From: Symsagittifera roscoffensis
Taxonomy: Eukaryota > Xenacoelomorpha > Acoela > Convolutidae
Direction: 5' to 3'
Assembly (NCBI RefSeq): GCF_963678635.1
Contig: NC_087064.1
Span: 60,334,338 to 60,398,337 of the forward strand
Length of the DNA: 64,000 nt
The number at the start of each line of letters is the position of its first letter. Within the stretch, counting starts at the first letter, position 1. Below are positions 40,006-53,692 of the stretch, piece by piece. Position numbers and translations under genes: made by a program. The notes beneath the pieces were generated by a model. That model ran no database searches. It was not told the origin of the DNA and saw nothing but the letters and a program-made list of their open reading frames with translations.

Positions 40006-41450
40006 GTCATGTCTCTTGTTTCGGCCAGCTCCAGTTGTTTCTCCAGAAAACTCCAGACTTGTTTCACGAGGGGTGGTGCTTCCTCCCTCGTCTTGTTCGT
40101 GGCGTTCTCCAGCCTTGGTGTCAAAAATGGCCACCAGCCATTCTCTTGAGTCAATCGATATTTCATCGATTCTAATTGCTTCTCCGTCTCGGCCACATTT
40201 CTTCTCTCGTTACTGGGACCTCTAGACTTGCTGGTGGAGTTTGTGATCTTCACATCCATACTCCGAAACCACAAACTGGCCGTCAATTGGCTTATCGCCG
40301 GGTGATCGTCTCTGATGACTGGGCTGAACTTGAGTTGCCTGGCAAAGTTCGATATCTCTAGCAAGAGCACCTCATCTAATACGATCAGGATGTCGGCTAG
40401 TCCATAAAAGCCCCTCAGTGCATGAGATATGTCCGCCCATGCCGCCGCCAATTCTGACTTGCGAAGCCTCAGGTTCGATGGCTCCAACTCCCGATTGGGG
40501 GCTGCCATTAGAATCCGCCATTCATTCCCTTCTGCTATCAGGATCAAGACCGCGTACACGAATTGTAGGGCGGGTGGCATATTCGCGTATCCAGGGGATG
40601 TGGTAAACACCACCTTCGTCTTGGACCCAAATCTCGAGACAACATTCTCTTGCACTTCATTCATCGCCGCAAACAACGCCTGAATGGCTTCCCATATCTT
40701 CCTCGATGGCGGATTTTCATCGCCCTTCAGTTGCTCAAGAAGTCCCACCGCGTGCAGGTGATCATTCAGTCCTGCAAACAATAGCAGCTCAGGTTCACAG
40801 GGCATCTCCGACTTTATTGCCACCACCAGAGTTAACATCTGATTTAATTCAGCTCCTGGCAAAGAGTATATCAGAGTCTCCGGCCAGAACAACTTGGGAG
40901 ACGTTCCTTCGAAGTCCGACCCCGCCACAATGACTACTCTCGCAGCAGCCGGATCTGCTCTATCATAAACTGCCAGGGTTTTGGCCAGCTGGGTGCTGCC
41001 ACAGGGCTTCCCGTACCTGGGATCTTCCGCCAATTTCGAGCCTTCGTAAGCGGCATCCGGCAATTCCATCGACCCTGGATTGAGTAGTTTGTCTACCACT
41101 TTCAACTGTGCCGGGGTCGCCAACCTGATCCTGGCGATGCTCGTTCGGTGCTTGGGAGGTTCTGTTATAAGTCCAGGACTCCCCAGCAGCTTGAGAGGTC
41201 GGTAGTTAATGGGTCCCATGATCGCTTTTGTGGGAATTCCAGTCAGGTCTGTGGTCTCCATCAATTTCGTTCTCGAGAAGTGCGCCTCATGAGCTTTCAA
41301 CCAGTCCACGCAATGATGTCTATTCAAATCCTCGTGCGACACTCGTTCAATCCCCAGGGTTTCCGCTCTGCAATCGGGTCTGGTTGCTCCTCGAACCGTC
41401 TCTAGTGTCAACTCTCGTTCCCAAGCGACCAGACAAGGCCCTTGAGGCAA
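38928..41450 (-). pseudogene. ORF3 remnant of element 2, middle piece
   Basis: 840 codons covering the second SGNH-like region (VAGSDF, FAGLNDHLHAVG) and the conserved downstream part of ORF3. It begins in a frame different from the N-terminal piece, overlapping it at 41347-41450, and ends where the tandem duplication starts. Confidence 0.83.
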
Positions 41451-43263
41451 GGAATGGTGGGTTCGGAGGTGGTCCTAATGTGAATTGGGCTGTCTCTAGC
41501 AGATCCGACTCTAGCGTGTTTACGTGTTCCTGAAAGACGTCGTTCAGCCACTCCGCTCCCCTTGGCCTATCGAAATGGATTCCATCATTGGAGGTGTCTT
41601 CAGGGAATCCCTTTTTCTCCATGCGCTCCGCTACGTCCAACAGTCTGACAGGAAGCACACTCTTCCGGTGTATGTCTCGGATCACCTTGTTTAGGTTCCG
41701 CACCTTCTCGTTCATCTCCAAGGCGTGCTGATCAAACATCATGTTGTAGGGGACCGTGCATACCGTCAGCAGGACGGGGTCCATCTGGATCCTCAGCTCC
41801 TCAAGAAGGCAGCTCATCTTGTCGTACAGCCTCGTTATTTTCCTCGCTTCTCCCCTTGACACATCGTTGGTCCCGATCATCAGGGTCACCGTATATACTT
41901 TAGTCATCCCTAGCATGTCCAGGGTTGCCAACATCTGTGGCGTGGCAGCTCCAGCGAAACTCAAGATTCCTGTCTGCCAATGCGACTGGATCCGGGTCAA
42001 CACCCGCACCAGGCTGTCCCCTATGATTAGGTGAACTGCACCCTCTGGCACACGAGGTGGCGCGAGATACTCCACCCAGGCCGCATCATGGAAGCAGTCC
42101 CTCCTGGCTCCCTGTTCCGCACTCCAATCCAGTCGATTGTGCCTGTGGTACCTCCCCTCTGTATTTTTCTTATAACTCGAGATCACGACGCTCCTGACCG
42201 GCTGTTCCCTCCAAGTTGGGGGAAGCTCCGGTCTTGCCGATCTTTTACGGTTTTTCTGCTGTAATTTCTCGCCTAGCTCTTTCAGGCGCGATGAGCCGCC
42301 ACTCACCTGACTGTCGCTCGAGGTCGAGGTTGGGGTATATTCCGGCAGCACCACATCCATTAGTGGACGTACAGGTTGTGTCTCTAGGCTACGCAAGGAA
42401 GGCGTTGCGTCATTCGGTATCCAGACTTCCAACCCTTCACTCATGTGTTCTCTGGCCTCGCGGTCAAGGTTGAACCGTCCTCTTGCCCTGGGAGCTTCAT
42501 CCACCTCCATGCGCGACTCTGGCCTCGAGCTGGTCACTACTCGCTCCTTTGGCCTGGCTCCCTTCTGTGCGTCAAGCTCACGTTGTCGCTGTTCTATTCT
42601 CTCCAACTCCGACTTCAGTTGATCACGATTCGCGGCGCTCTCCCGCACCCTTAGTTCCTGCTGATGTTCAACTTTTAGCATCTCAAGTAACCTCAGAGTC
42701 TGATCTCGCTCGTTGACTGCCTGGTCTCTCTCCAGCTGAATCTTCTCCCGATCCAGCTTCGCCTGATCCCGATCGAGGTTCGCCTTGTTCCTTTCCTTCT
42801 GCGCCTTCTCGAGCTCTTTCTTTAGAACACCCAGATCCGGATATGCCTCGGTCGTCTGTTGCGCTCGCGTCATCGACGGCACCCTACTCGAGCCCTGGCT
42901 CGTAGATCTTGCTGTTGGCCTAGCCGGTAGTGGGAACTCCCCTGCGCCATATTCAGTGTTGTTGCTCAGGCCAGGATTCCTTGCCAAGTCAAAGCCCCTT
43001 ACTCCTCCATCCACGTTCCAAGACAACCATCTGGTCTGTTCTTGGTTTGATATACCCTCGGTGGTGTACCCGATCATCAAGACAGCCTCCGTTGCAGACT
43101 CCCTGCACTCACCCTGGTCTTCCAACTGGAGGATGGCATTCAGCATTACTGCCATTCTCTCGTCTATCTGGGTATAGTCCAGGTCCCTCAGGCGTCTGTA
43201 CAGCTCATCAAGAGTGGGTTTCTTCAGGGCCGCGGGCATGGAATTCCAGAATCGGTCTGCCAT
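41347..43263 (-). pseudogene. ORF3 N-terminal piece with intact SGNH domain (element 2)
   Basis: 638 codons with an ATG at 43263. Coiled coil at about 145-235, then an SGNH hydrolase domain with all blocks present: IIGDSLVR (Ser near 417), FAGA, IGTNDVSRG (Asn near 466) and NDGIHFD (Asp near 560, His near 563). The frame is lost soon after the domain. This shows that the SGNH domain is ancestral to both subfamilies and kept its catalytic residues. Confidence 0.85.
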
Positions 43264-43769
43264 TCTTCGTGACTTCGGGATGTATATCGGTATGTGTTAA
43301 CCAGCTCAAGAATTACCTAACCGACTTAAGTATTACCCAACTCAAGAATTCTCTAGAAATGTTCCCTTGCAAATACTTGCTGTAGGTGCGGATTATCGCG
43401 AGTTCAATCAAGATTTCTCTTTCTGTTTCTCGCTTGAGTATAGTTGGATTTTCAACTTTGTTTTTCAAACTTGATCTGAAAACAGAAAGCATATTAAAAC
43501 TTAGCATGTCACGTTCCTAACCTAGAGACCTCCCTTCTACCAGTATGGTTAAAATCTTATCATTCTCATTTCACTTAAAACAATTCAATTGGAATTTCCT
43601 TAAAAGCATGCAGATTCATTTTATGTTTTAGCACCGTTAATTCCTTTCTTTTTTAAAATTTTAATTGTCATGCCAATCACATCTTAAGATCCCTTTACCT
43701 GCGCCGCACCCCAGTACCTAACTCAAGACTCCTACCTCACACCCGACTCGATACCCCCGTGTACCCGAC
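43264..43769 (-). other. Spacer between pol and ORF3 in element 2
   Basis: 506 bp, AT-rich, with no ORF of note. It matches the position of 18485-18880 in element 1. Confidence 0.5.
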
Positions 43770-43772
43770 TCA

Positions 43773-44219
43773 GGCGATGCTCAAGTAGTACTTCTTATGA
43801 AGATACACCATTATCTCAGTTTCTGCAAAGACCACATGTAGGATAGCGTACAATTCCCTTGGGCTCAGTTTGCCCCTGTTTGGGTCATACACCGGCATTG
43901 AGACCTCTGTTATCCCTCTTTCAATCATGAAGTCTCGTAATCTTGTTAGTGCCAATATCACGTGTTCGGGATCAATTGTGTTCCTGTCATTGACCCTCGT
44001 TACTAGGAAGCACAGATATTTGCCCGGGACTTGTGCCACTGACGGTGGAAGCGCTGCCATCCCTCCCAGTCCTGGTCTCTGTCTGAACAGAAACTCTACA
44101 TTCTGGTACTCTCTTTTGAAGTCAGCTTCCAATCTTGATTTGAAACTCATGTCCGCCGTGATGCAGATCGCGCTGGTCCTGTTTGACAGGATGAAGTCGC
44201 TATCCGTTATCATGATGTT
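43773..44219 (-). other. TARG1/OARD1-like macro domain at the Pol C terminus (element 2)
   Basis: Same domain and length as in element 1, with about 60-70% identity by eye. SDFIL, ITADMS, KYLCFLVTR, LTRLRDF and MPVYDPNRG are kept, and the protein ends YYLSIA. It is better conserved than ORF3 or ORF4, which suggests strong constraint. Confidence 0.7.
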
Positions 44220-44374
44220 CTCCGAGTATTCATTGGGTATTTCGAATTTCGTTTTGAAATTCCGACCTATAGTAGGCTCTGGCTCTTCTTCCTCCAGTTC
44301 CAATTCGCTCGTTTCTCTCACTTCCTTGAGCTTCTTTATCATCAAATTTTCGGTGTGGGTAAGTCCTACCCCCA

Positions 44375-46776
44375 CTCCCCGGACAAAAATATTTATCGAC
44401 GTCCCCGTCGATGTTGTCGGGTCTGAATTGTCCTGAGGAATGTCCAGTGGCCTGTCTGTTGCCGTCCATCCGAAAAGAGGGTCCTCTGTCTTCATGTAAT
44501 TTGCTGCTGATACATCGACTTGCTGAATGCTTTGTCCTTCGCGGCTCTCGTCTTTGACATCACGCATCCACTCTAGAATCCTCAAGTTCGTGTTCTCCCT
44601 CCTCTCTATCTCACTCTGTTCGAGATCCGTTTCTAATTCTGGCGTCGAGTAATCATCCTGCGGATAATGACCACCATCGTCAATGACCTGCCATTCCTCT
44701 CCGGCTTCCAGTTCGCCTGCCTTCAGTAATTCCTCGCCCAATTTGTCTGGCTGTATCTTATCGATCAAGAAGTCATCCCCGTACCTGTTGTACCTCATGC
44801 CGGTGCGTTTCCAATTGCCAGTCCTGGTTTCCGGTGGTGTTGGTCGATCCGGCTCCATCCACTTCGGCACCTCGCCTTGCTCCGGGTCGTTCCAGTCTTC
44901 TTCTACAAATGATCCTGCATCAGACTCTACTCCTATCTTTTCATTGTCGTCCAAACTCAAGTTCTCATTACCATCATTTTTCTCTCGAGTGCCTTTCTCA
45001 TTCACTTCACACGCTGGCTCTACCACCAGGTACTCAAGACCCTCCATGTCCTTCGGTATGCACCAATCCTCCGGGGACGGGACTTGAGGCTTCAGATTTT
45101 CATAATGTGCCGCTCGCCCAGTACTCAAGCGATAGAACCGTCCTTGTTGATGAACCTCCTTTATCATGAATGGTCCCCTCCACTTCTTGAGTAGTTTCTT
45201 TGTTCCCTTGGGCGGTATTACATTTTGGAAGACCCACACGTATTGACCCACTTCATATGGCTTTGCTCTTAATATTTTTTCGTCATATTTCCTGCGTTGC
45301 CTCATTTGCGCTTGCGCCGTGTTCCTCCTGCATAGCTCGTTCAACTCCTGTTGTCTTTTGATCGCTTCTTTCACGTATGCCTGAGGCGACGTCCTTTTCC
45401 CCTCATATTCCGGGTAAAAGAATGTCAGAGGCATTGCTCTCTCCCTGCCCGTCAACATCATGAAAGGACTGATGCCCGTAGTTGAGTGCTGTGTACTGTT
45501 GTAGGCTCCTACTACCTGTGGCAGGTATTTGTCCCAGTCCGTCATGTATCTTGAGCAGTACACCCTTAACATGTTGACCAGTGTCCTGTTTTGTCTCTCT
45601 ACCAACCCATTGGTCTGTGGATGATAGGTCGTCGAGTGTGCTTGAGCAATGTGCGATCTCTTCATCAATTCTTTTGTCAAGTCCCCCACGAAAGCTTTGC
45701 CGTTGTCCGACTGGAAAGTCATTGGACAACCATACCGCGATATCCAATGCGTTATCAGATGATCACATGTCTCTTCGGCCGAGGCTGTCTGGCACGGAAC
45801 CGCTTCCGCCAACTTTGTGAAGTGATCTATTATAACCAGTATCTGATTATATCCCGACTCTGTCATGCAAATTTTTTGATGGTCTATCTGCACCACTTCA
45901 TTGAACTCTGAGCTCTCAACTGACTTGAGTGGAAACTTCATCTTCCTTGGGTCTTTTACCTGGAGACATGCCAGGCAGGCATTCACCCATCTCTCGCAAG
46001 CTTTTCTCATTCCTGGCCAATCAAACCTGTGAAGTATCCTTTGTTGTACTTTGTCTATCCCCTGGTGGCCCATCTGGTCGTGTGATCTGAAAAGCACCTC
46101 CGTCTGGTACAATTGTGGTAGTATGATGAGGTTGTGTTTGTGTAATATCTTTTCCTCGTCTCTCCTCTTGCACGCTAACACCCCCTCAGCTGTGTGATAA
46201 AGTAAGTCTTTCTTTTCTTTGTAGAACTGGCTCAAGATCTTGTAACTGTCTTCCTCAAGTTCCCCCTTCTCCCTGACCCCCGACTGGATCCATTTGGAGA
46301 GGTTACTTGTCATTTTGTCATTCTTCTGGGCTCTTATTAGGTCTGACAGCCTATATCTCGCCTTGACATGCTCCTTTAGCGCCATGATTTGTCCATTCAT
46401 CTCACCAGGGTGGTGGATGTCATCACTCAGTTTCACGCATATCATCCTTTTCACGATTTTCATATCATCTTCTGGCACCAGATTCGTTCTGGTGTTTGAG
46501 TTGCATGATAGTTCCCTGAATGGTATCCTTGCAACCGCAATTTTCTCAAGTTCCTCACCACCTCGCATCTCCTGTATGTCCATGTTGTATGTTCCTGAAG
46601 ATGGATCCGTCTGTAACTCCCTGTCGTGGTGCCTTGTCTTCTCTTCCGCCAATATCATGCACAGACTGTCTTGGTTTTCGCTGATCCCATTCGAGTCTTC
46701 ATCCCATCCTTCACGCTCCCCGGACAATTTTCCTTCTCCGGTTCCTTCTTCCGTGAACCTGGAACACTCCCCGGAC
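44375..46776 (-). repeat. Three internal copies of the polypurine-tract core in pol (element 2)
   Basis: GTCCGGGGAG on the minus strand at 46776-46767, 46725-46716 and 44384-44375. The first two lie in the RNase H-integrase linker 51 bp apart; the third lies just before the macro domain and runs into a G-rich stretch. Confidence 0.65.
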
Positions 46777-47408
46777 TCTTGACCTAGTCCCAGGTGTTCA
46801 GTATCTTCTTTGAACGTCACTTTCTTTTTCCTAACCTTGGTCTGCTCCAGAATGTCTTCGGGGATTTTGTCAACTAGTGACCGCACGACGTCTTTGCTGT
46901 CAGTGACGCTTCCTCTTGATGAGTCAGTATCGTTCACTGTCTCTTTTCTCCGAAGTATAGTGAATTCCGGTTTCTCTTGACCCTTCTCTTGGATCACGGG
47001 CTTATCATCTGATAGTTTCTCGAGCAACCTCATTAAGTCATCATCTATCTGTGCAGTTCCTGCTTCCACTTGGTTAAGATCATAGCCTTTTGCCTTGAGC
47101 GTCTCCTTCACGATCTTCGACTTGAGTATAATCTCAATCGGAATCCCCTTGCTCTTCTTCAAGATGGTCTTCTCTGGAGGCTCTTTAGGCAATTCAGGAT
47201 GATCTTCTGTCGGTTTGCCTGACTTGTCCAGCCATCTCGTGAGTGGAAGACTGTCGTACGTTTCCTTGTCCATGAATGAGAAGCCATCTTTGATTTCAGG
47301 TCTGTCTGCTTCTCTTTGTTCTTGTCTCTCATAGAACTCCGTCTTCTTACTCAAGCTGTCGGCGTTCTGATGTTTATCTCGCGTTCTGTGCTCAATTATC
47401 ATGTTGTA

Positions 47409-50400
47409 TCAGTCTAGGCGAACTATCCACCTCCCAATGTAACTTTGGTCCATTGAGTACGTTTTCAGCCAGCTCAGTGCTCTGTTGTCGACTCGCAACT
47501 TGAATGGCTCACTGGCCAGGTATGCCCTGTATTTCTCGACAAAGGTAACCACCGCGAACATCTCTGCTTTCGGTGCTCCGTACTTCATTTCCGTGTCACT
47601 CAGGACTTTGCTCCCGTACGCTATTGGTCTCAAGACTGTCTTCCCATTCCATTCCTGTTCTTGGTGGAGAATCCCAGAAATCGCGACTACCGACGCATCC
47701 GTGTCCAGCACGTACATCCCTTTCTCCGTCGGCATACCCAGTACTGGTGCCTCACATAGCTCTTTCTTTATTCTCTGGAATGACTCTTCTGCTGCGTTGT
47801 TCCATGTGAACTTCTTGCCCTTGTGTCTCATTAATTGTTGCATCGGGTATACCTTGTCTGCATAGCCTTTGATGAGTTCTCTATAATAGTTAGCGAAACC
47901 CAGGAAGCTCATCAACTGGTGCTCTGTCTTCGGTGATTTCCAGGTCAGGACTGCTTCCACGGCGTCCGTATCAGGTCTGATGCCATGCTTGTCTACCATC
48001 CTGCCCAAGTATTTTATTGAGTCCTTGAGTATCTCGCACTTTGATGGTTTACACTTTAGCCCCGACCTCTTCATGCATGCAAACACTTCGTCTAGTCTCT
48101 CAATGTGGTCTTCCAGTGTTGGCGTCGCTATTACCACGTCATCCACGTAGCACATTACCAGGTTGCCATATTTCTTCGTTACGCCTATCAGCGCGTGTGC
48201 CATCAACCGCTGAAACGGGGCTGTGGCATTGCAAAGTCCAAACGGCATCCGTTTCCATTGAAACAGACCCAACTCGCAGGCAAACCCTGTCTTGTCCCTG
48301 TCCTGCTTCCTTAGTGGTACTTGCCAAAAGGCCGAGCCTAAATCAAGAGTCGTAAAAAATTTTGCATCACCTAACTTCGAGAGGCTCTCATCAATCCTAG
48401 GTATGGGATAGGCATCCTTCACCGTGACGGAGTTCAGGTATCGAAAGTCACAACAAAACCTCAACTGGTCGCCTTTCTTTTTGGCCATCACTACTCCACA
48501 CGCCCACGGTGACTTGGATGGTTCTATCATGTCATACTCTAGTAACGTCTCGATCTCTTTTCTGCACGCGTCCGATTTGTGTGGGGTCATGCGCCTCGCC
48601 CCCTCCCTGTGTGGTACCGCGTTTTCCTCAAGTTCTATTTCATGTTCAACGAAATTACAACACCCGATATCCGCCTTATGCCTCGAAAAAACTTCCTCGT
48701 TTCGCTCTAGTACGTCCTTGATGGCTTCGAGCTGTTCATCTTTCAGTTTGGCCCTCAAATGTTCAATCTCCGGCAGGACCGGTTTTTCATTTTGCATTTC
48801 ATCTAGTGTGGGTCGCTCTGGAAAGTTCGAACAGCTCGACAGCCCATCATCCGTTACTGACTTAAGTGATTTAATAAGACCTGAAGAATCTTTTATTTTC
48901 TGCAATCGTCTCAAGATACAAATTTTGTCCCTGTGATTGGGACAATCAACAACTTCATTTTGTTTTGAGTTCTCAATTGTTTCATATCGAGTTTTAACCG
49001 GTAAAGCATATCCTAGTTTCCTCACTCTCTGTATCGTGATCGGTATATCAAGGGTATTCAACAAGACACTGACGCAGAGGCCGCTCTTCGTTATCGAAAA
49101 TGATCTTCCTAAAACAGCAGCACTTTGACTATTAGGATTTGGAACTATACACACTTGCTTGTTGTCACTTAGTTCATTGTAATTTTTCATCCTCAAGCTT
49201 ACGATTGCCGCTTCATTAGCTTTTAGCCTCACCCTCCTACTCAAGAATACCGGTGCTTTGTTTTCATTTGCCATTATTAAATTTACCGGTTTGATTGCGT
49301 ACCTCCTATCCGGGTTCCGTATCCTGAACATTGCGTTATTTAGATCAATCGTTACGTCGAAATTCCTGATGAAGTCTCTGCCCAAAATGAATTGGTCAGA
49401 TTCATCTAGGTTTTCTACCACGATAAAGCTCATCCACAGGTTACGTTCCCCCAAATTGAGGGCTATTATCGGCGTCCTGCCCAGCACCCGAAGGGCCCCT
49501 TTGTTTGCAGCTGACAGCCGTATTCTCGAGTCTATCAAGTCACCTTTGTCAAAGCCCATCCTCTCCCAAGTTTCGATTGGTATGACGCTCAAGACTGCTC
49601 CCGTGTCAAGCAGCCCACGCAACTGAGTCTTTTTGCCACTTATATCCAGCACGTGCCCTGTCACATCTGCCTCCGTCCCGATGTGCATTGCATCTTCTTC
49701 AAGCATGGCGCAGTGTCCAATCGATCTCACTTTCAATTCTTCTTTCCCTACGTAGATTTGTCCAATTAGGTCTTCGTCACATGTTATCATCGTCTTGGTA
49801 TGGATGTTAATCCTATCTATATTTAGCATCACCTCGTGTGGACCATAAGCTTCAGTATATCTGCTATCAACACGTACCGACTTGCTGCCCCCTCTCATGA
49901 GTAGTGCTCTCAGTGCTCTAGAAGTGGTTTGTGGGCCTATACCACTCAAATAGTCTGCATACACGTCAATGTGCATTATTGTCTGGTCGCTCGGCTCGCT
50001 CAAGTTTCTGGTTACCTCGTGGCCGCCCACTGTGATTATCGACATTATTCTTGCCACGATTTTCGATATGCCAAAAGGCTTACCTGTCACCATTTTTACA
50101 GTGTTACAATTCCCGGTCTTTGTTGAGCCTGGTACAGCCTCTGGTGTTGGGTTCGATCCGGTTAATGCTTCGTTAAAATTCTGTTTTTCGATCTCCAGCT
50201 TTAGTCGTTGCTCTATTTCTTTCGCAGCCAGATCCTGTTTCACTTTGGCAATTGCTTCCGTCGCCGCTTTCTCATAATTTATCTCTAGAGAATTCCCTGC
50301 CGCGGATTCTATCGCACCATTAACATGTGTTACAGCTTTCACTGTCTTCGTTGGCAATTCCGTGCTTGGTGTTCCTAAGTTCCTCGATTCAAACTCGTTT

Positions 50401-51482
50401 TGCCTGTTCCGCTGATTCTGCACCGCCGCTAATGCCAACTTATGTTTGGGGTGACTCTGGTCCTTGACCGCTTCCCAGAACAAGAGACAATCCATTCTGA
50501 AGTGCCCCTCCTGGTTACAGAAGAAGCATCTAGCGCCTATCTTGATGATTAAGCCATTATAGTACTCGTGTTCCTCCATCTGGCTCATGTCCTCCTCATC
50601 CGGTGCGTATCCTAGGCTCTTCATGCCTTGTTTGTATGTTGTGCAGTCAGCCACGTGGTGGTCCGCTGACCCGCAGTTCGCGCATGATCTGCGCTTATCC
50701 ATATCATCTCTAGGTTTGTACCATGATGACCTCTGGGGTTGGCTTCCCCCCTGTGTGTTCCTGTTTTCCGAATATGAGTATTTCTTGGGCTTCATCAGCA
50801 TGTATTCCCTTGATTTCTGTCTCATTTCTTCTGGGGTTGGTGCGCTGTCTTTCGACAATGTGTAGTATGTAGCTAACATTGTCCTTAAGTAATCACTTTT
50901 TACCCCATCAATGAACTTCGAGGCAATGCTGAAGTTTCTTCTGTTTGTCAACTCCTCTGGGTCACTCCTTCTTCTCAAGCTCTCGAGGTCATCTAGGAAC
51001 CGATCTATTGACTCGTCGTCCCTCTGCCTTCTCTTTTCAAATCGCATCATCGCTTGGTGACCCTTCATGCCTGACCCGAATCGATTCAGTAAAATCTCGA
51101 AGATCTTGTCCGCGGTGTCGCGTTCTTCTTCCTTCTTTGCGACCACGCATTTTAATGCCGTGCCTTCTAAGTTGCTGAGTATGGCCGTGCATGCTTGTCT
51201 TTCATCATTTAAGTTATCTTGCTCTAGGTGTAATCTCATCACTTCCACCCAAGTGTCGATGCATCCATCGGAGTCGTCTTTGAATTCCTTTGGCTTCTTG
51301 AAAGTTTTTCTTGATTTTCCGTCCCTCCTATCGCTCGAGTCAGTGTTCCTCGTGGCGAAGGCCTCTAGAGTCCTGTTCATCATCTCCCAAGTGCTTGCCC
51401 ATGTCATAGCATCCGGACCTGCATTGCTGTTAGCTGTTGAGTCCCCCGGGCCAGTCGTTGTACTTGACGTTCCATTCTTCAT
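47409..51482 (-). pseudogene. gag-pol: Gag C-terminal part, protease, RT and RNase H (element 2)
   Basis: 1357 codons. Capsid at about 65-200, CCHC knuckles near 267-280 (CANCGSADHHVADC) and 319-332 (CFFCNQEGHFRMDC), protease active site LLDTGAVLSV near 626, and FILGRDF near 697. RT has DFRYLNS, TTLDLGSAFWQ and YVDD near 1112, and most of RNase H follows from about 1245. Gag, protease and RT are in one frame with no break between them, so this family seems to make one Gag-Pol chain. It ends at an in-frame TGA. The N-terminal Gag part is in another frame (51430-52572). Confidence 0.9.
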
Positions 51483-52572
51483 GATTTTTAGCAGCTGTTG
51501 GTGCTATGCTCACCGTGTCCCGGGTTAAGGGCAACGGTGTCGATTGCCGTTTGCCCCTTTGTGGTTCCACAAAGTCAACTCTGGTGCCTTGTGTGCGATC
51601 CGCTGCCGGTCTTTCTTGTGAGGTAGAATTTCTCAAGATTGCATCCAACTTCGCCTGTATTGCACACGAACTTTCGGCCTGATTCCTGTTCATTATGTCC
51701 ATTCTCTTTTCCAGGCTACCTAATTGGCTGTTGACATCATCATATCGGTTTTTCAACTGTTGCATATCTTTTTTGATGTTCTTATCTCGTTCTTCATTGG
51801 TGGCATCTACCTTGTCCGACATCTGCTGGAGTCTCTCGTCTGTCGCCTTAGCCAGGTTAAAATAACTATCCAGATACTCGTGTTTGTTGTATTTCAATTC
51901 TTTCCTTATTAAGTCTCTATCTTCCTCACTGTACTTCAGTCTCTTGTCGATCTGATTTAGTTTTGTCATCAGGTCTCCAAGCTCAAGTGTAGCTGTTTCA
52001 CGATCAGCCGTTGTCTTGTTTCCAGCTGTCGCTTCCTTTCCGGCTTGTTCTTCCTTTGGGTCGGCTTCTGTCGCCTTCGTGCTCACTGTCCCAAATGTTC
52101 GTGCTCTTCCAGTCTGTGATTCCTCGGCCGTGTTGTCTTTCGATTTCATTCCGACCATCATCGCCAACTTTTCTGTAAAAGATGTTTTCTTTACTTGAGA
52201 GTCGTCTTTCACCGTTTCTCGGGTATTGCCTGTTGTGTCTTCCAACGCGTCTATCGGCGAAAACTCCACGGTTTTTGGATTTTGATCTTCCATATGGGGC
52301 ATCGGTGTGGATTCCGTTGTCTTTTTCTCCACTTCATCTACGCTCTGGTCTGGTGTCTCTAGGTCGATTTCGATTGTGGGCTCCACCTGTTTTTCCCTCG
52401 CATCTTCTCGCGTCTTGCTCTCGGCGCCACTTCTCGTGCTGACCATGCTAACTGAAAAGTTATTTTTTGTTTTGCCTGGGCCCCTTGATGTCATTCCACG
52501 CAGCGACGAGTTATATTTCGTGTTTGATCCACTTGACCTTTTTTCAAGCACCGGTCTCCTACTCCGTCTCAT
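51430..52572 (-). pseudogene. gag: Gag N-terminal part (element 2)
   Basis: 380 codons with an ATG at 52572. Basic N terminus, acidic Thr/Ser-rich stretch, coiled coil at about 195-300. It overlaps the next frame at 51430-51482. In element 3 the same region is one continuous frame, so a small indel near 51490 broke gag here; a programmed shift is less likely. Confidence 0.87.
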
Positions 52573-52946
52573 TATTTCTATTTACAATTGCTCTTATTTA
52601 CAACATTATTTTATATACAATTCTACTCTAAGAATAAAAAAATTTTTGTAGAAACAAATTCTTAAAAGAAAATATACAACGTGATAAAAACCTTGTTCCA
52701 GTTCTCTAAAATTATCGAATAATTTTCTTTATTCGTGGTCCAAACTGTACCGGGTTCCAATTAGTCTTGTTCTGTCTTAAAACAGCTTGTTGTAATTTTA
52801 CTTCAATTTTTATACTGTCCTAAGACTTCCAGTTACCGTCCCTACTCTTCTTCGTACCGTCCCAGGCTTCCTTTTACTGTCCCAAGACTGTTCGGTAATG
52901 TCCCAGTACTCCGTCAGTGTCCCAAGACCCCTGACCTGAGAGTAGT

Positions 52947-53692
52947 GTCCCAAGGCTAGTGTCCCAAGGCTAGTGTCCCAAGATCACTGTCCCAAGGCTA
53001 GTGTCCCAAGGCTAGTGTCCCAAGACTACTGTCCCAAGGCTAGTGTCCCAAGACTAATGTCCCAAGGCTAGTGTCCCAAGGCTAGTGTCCCAAGACTACT
53101 GTCCCAAGGCTAGTGTCCCAAGACTACTGTCCCAAGGCTAGTTTCCCAAGACTACTGTCCCAAGGCTAGTGTCCCAAGGCTACTGTCCCAAGGCTAGTGT
53201 CCCAAGACTACTGTCCCAAGGCTAGTGTCCCAAGGCTACTGTCCCAAGGCTAGTGTCCCAAGACTACTGTCCCAAGGCTAGTGTCCCAAGGCTAGTGTCC
53301 CAAGACTACTGTCCCAAGACTACTATCCCAAGGCTAGTGTCCCAAGACTACTGTCCCAAGACCACTGTCCCAAGACCCTTGTCCCAATACCCTGTCCCAA
53401 GACCCTTGTCCCAAGACCCTTGTCCCAAGACCACTGTCCCAAGACCCTTGTCCCAAGACCACTGTCCCAAGACCACTGTCCCAAGACCCTGTCCCAAGAC
53501 CCTTGTCCCAAGACCACTGTCTCAAGACCACTGTCTCGAAACCACTGTCCCAAGACCCTGTCCCAAGACCCTTGCCCCAAGACCACTGTCCCAAGACCAC
53601 TGTCCCAAGACCCTGTCCCAAGACCACTGTCCCAAGACCACTGTCCCAAGACCCTGTCCCAAGACTACTGTCCCAAGACCACTGTCCCAAGA
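52947..53692. repeat. 14-bp tandem array, GTCCCAAGgCTAGT type
   Basis: About 50 copies of GTCCCAAG followed by six variable bases, with occasional short units. Degenerate copies extend to about 52815 and 53760. Because 14 is not a multiple of three, all frames of the array stay open and give false repetitive ORFs on both strands. Confidence 0.93.

Larger units (their letters stand above)
43770..47402 (-). pseudogene. pol: Pol C-terminal part: end of RNase H, integrase, macro domain (element 2)
   Basis: 1210 codons in the same frame as the upstream 47409-51482 ORF, separated from it only by TGA at 47409-47411 and three codons. The ATG at 47402 is an internal Met. It contains the last RNase H Asp (QNAD), the linker, the integrase zinc region, catalytic Asp (QIDHQK), Asp (QSDNG) and Glu (GLVERQN), the GPF-like module and the C-terminal macro-like domain. 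In element 1 a Gly codon stands in place of this TGA. Confidence 0.88.

Noticed and set aside
51430-51482. Programmed frameshift in gag of element 2
   Set aside because: Element 3 has one continuous frame here and element 1 also reads through, so a chance indel is simpler.
52947-53692. CRISPR-like array
   Set aside because: The repeats are 14 bp with no spacers of constant unique sequence, and the context is a eukaryotic retroelement leader.
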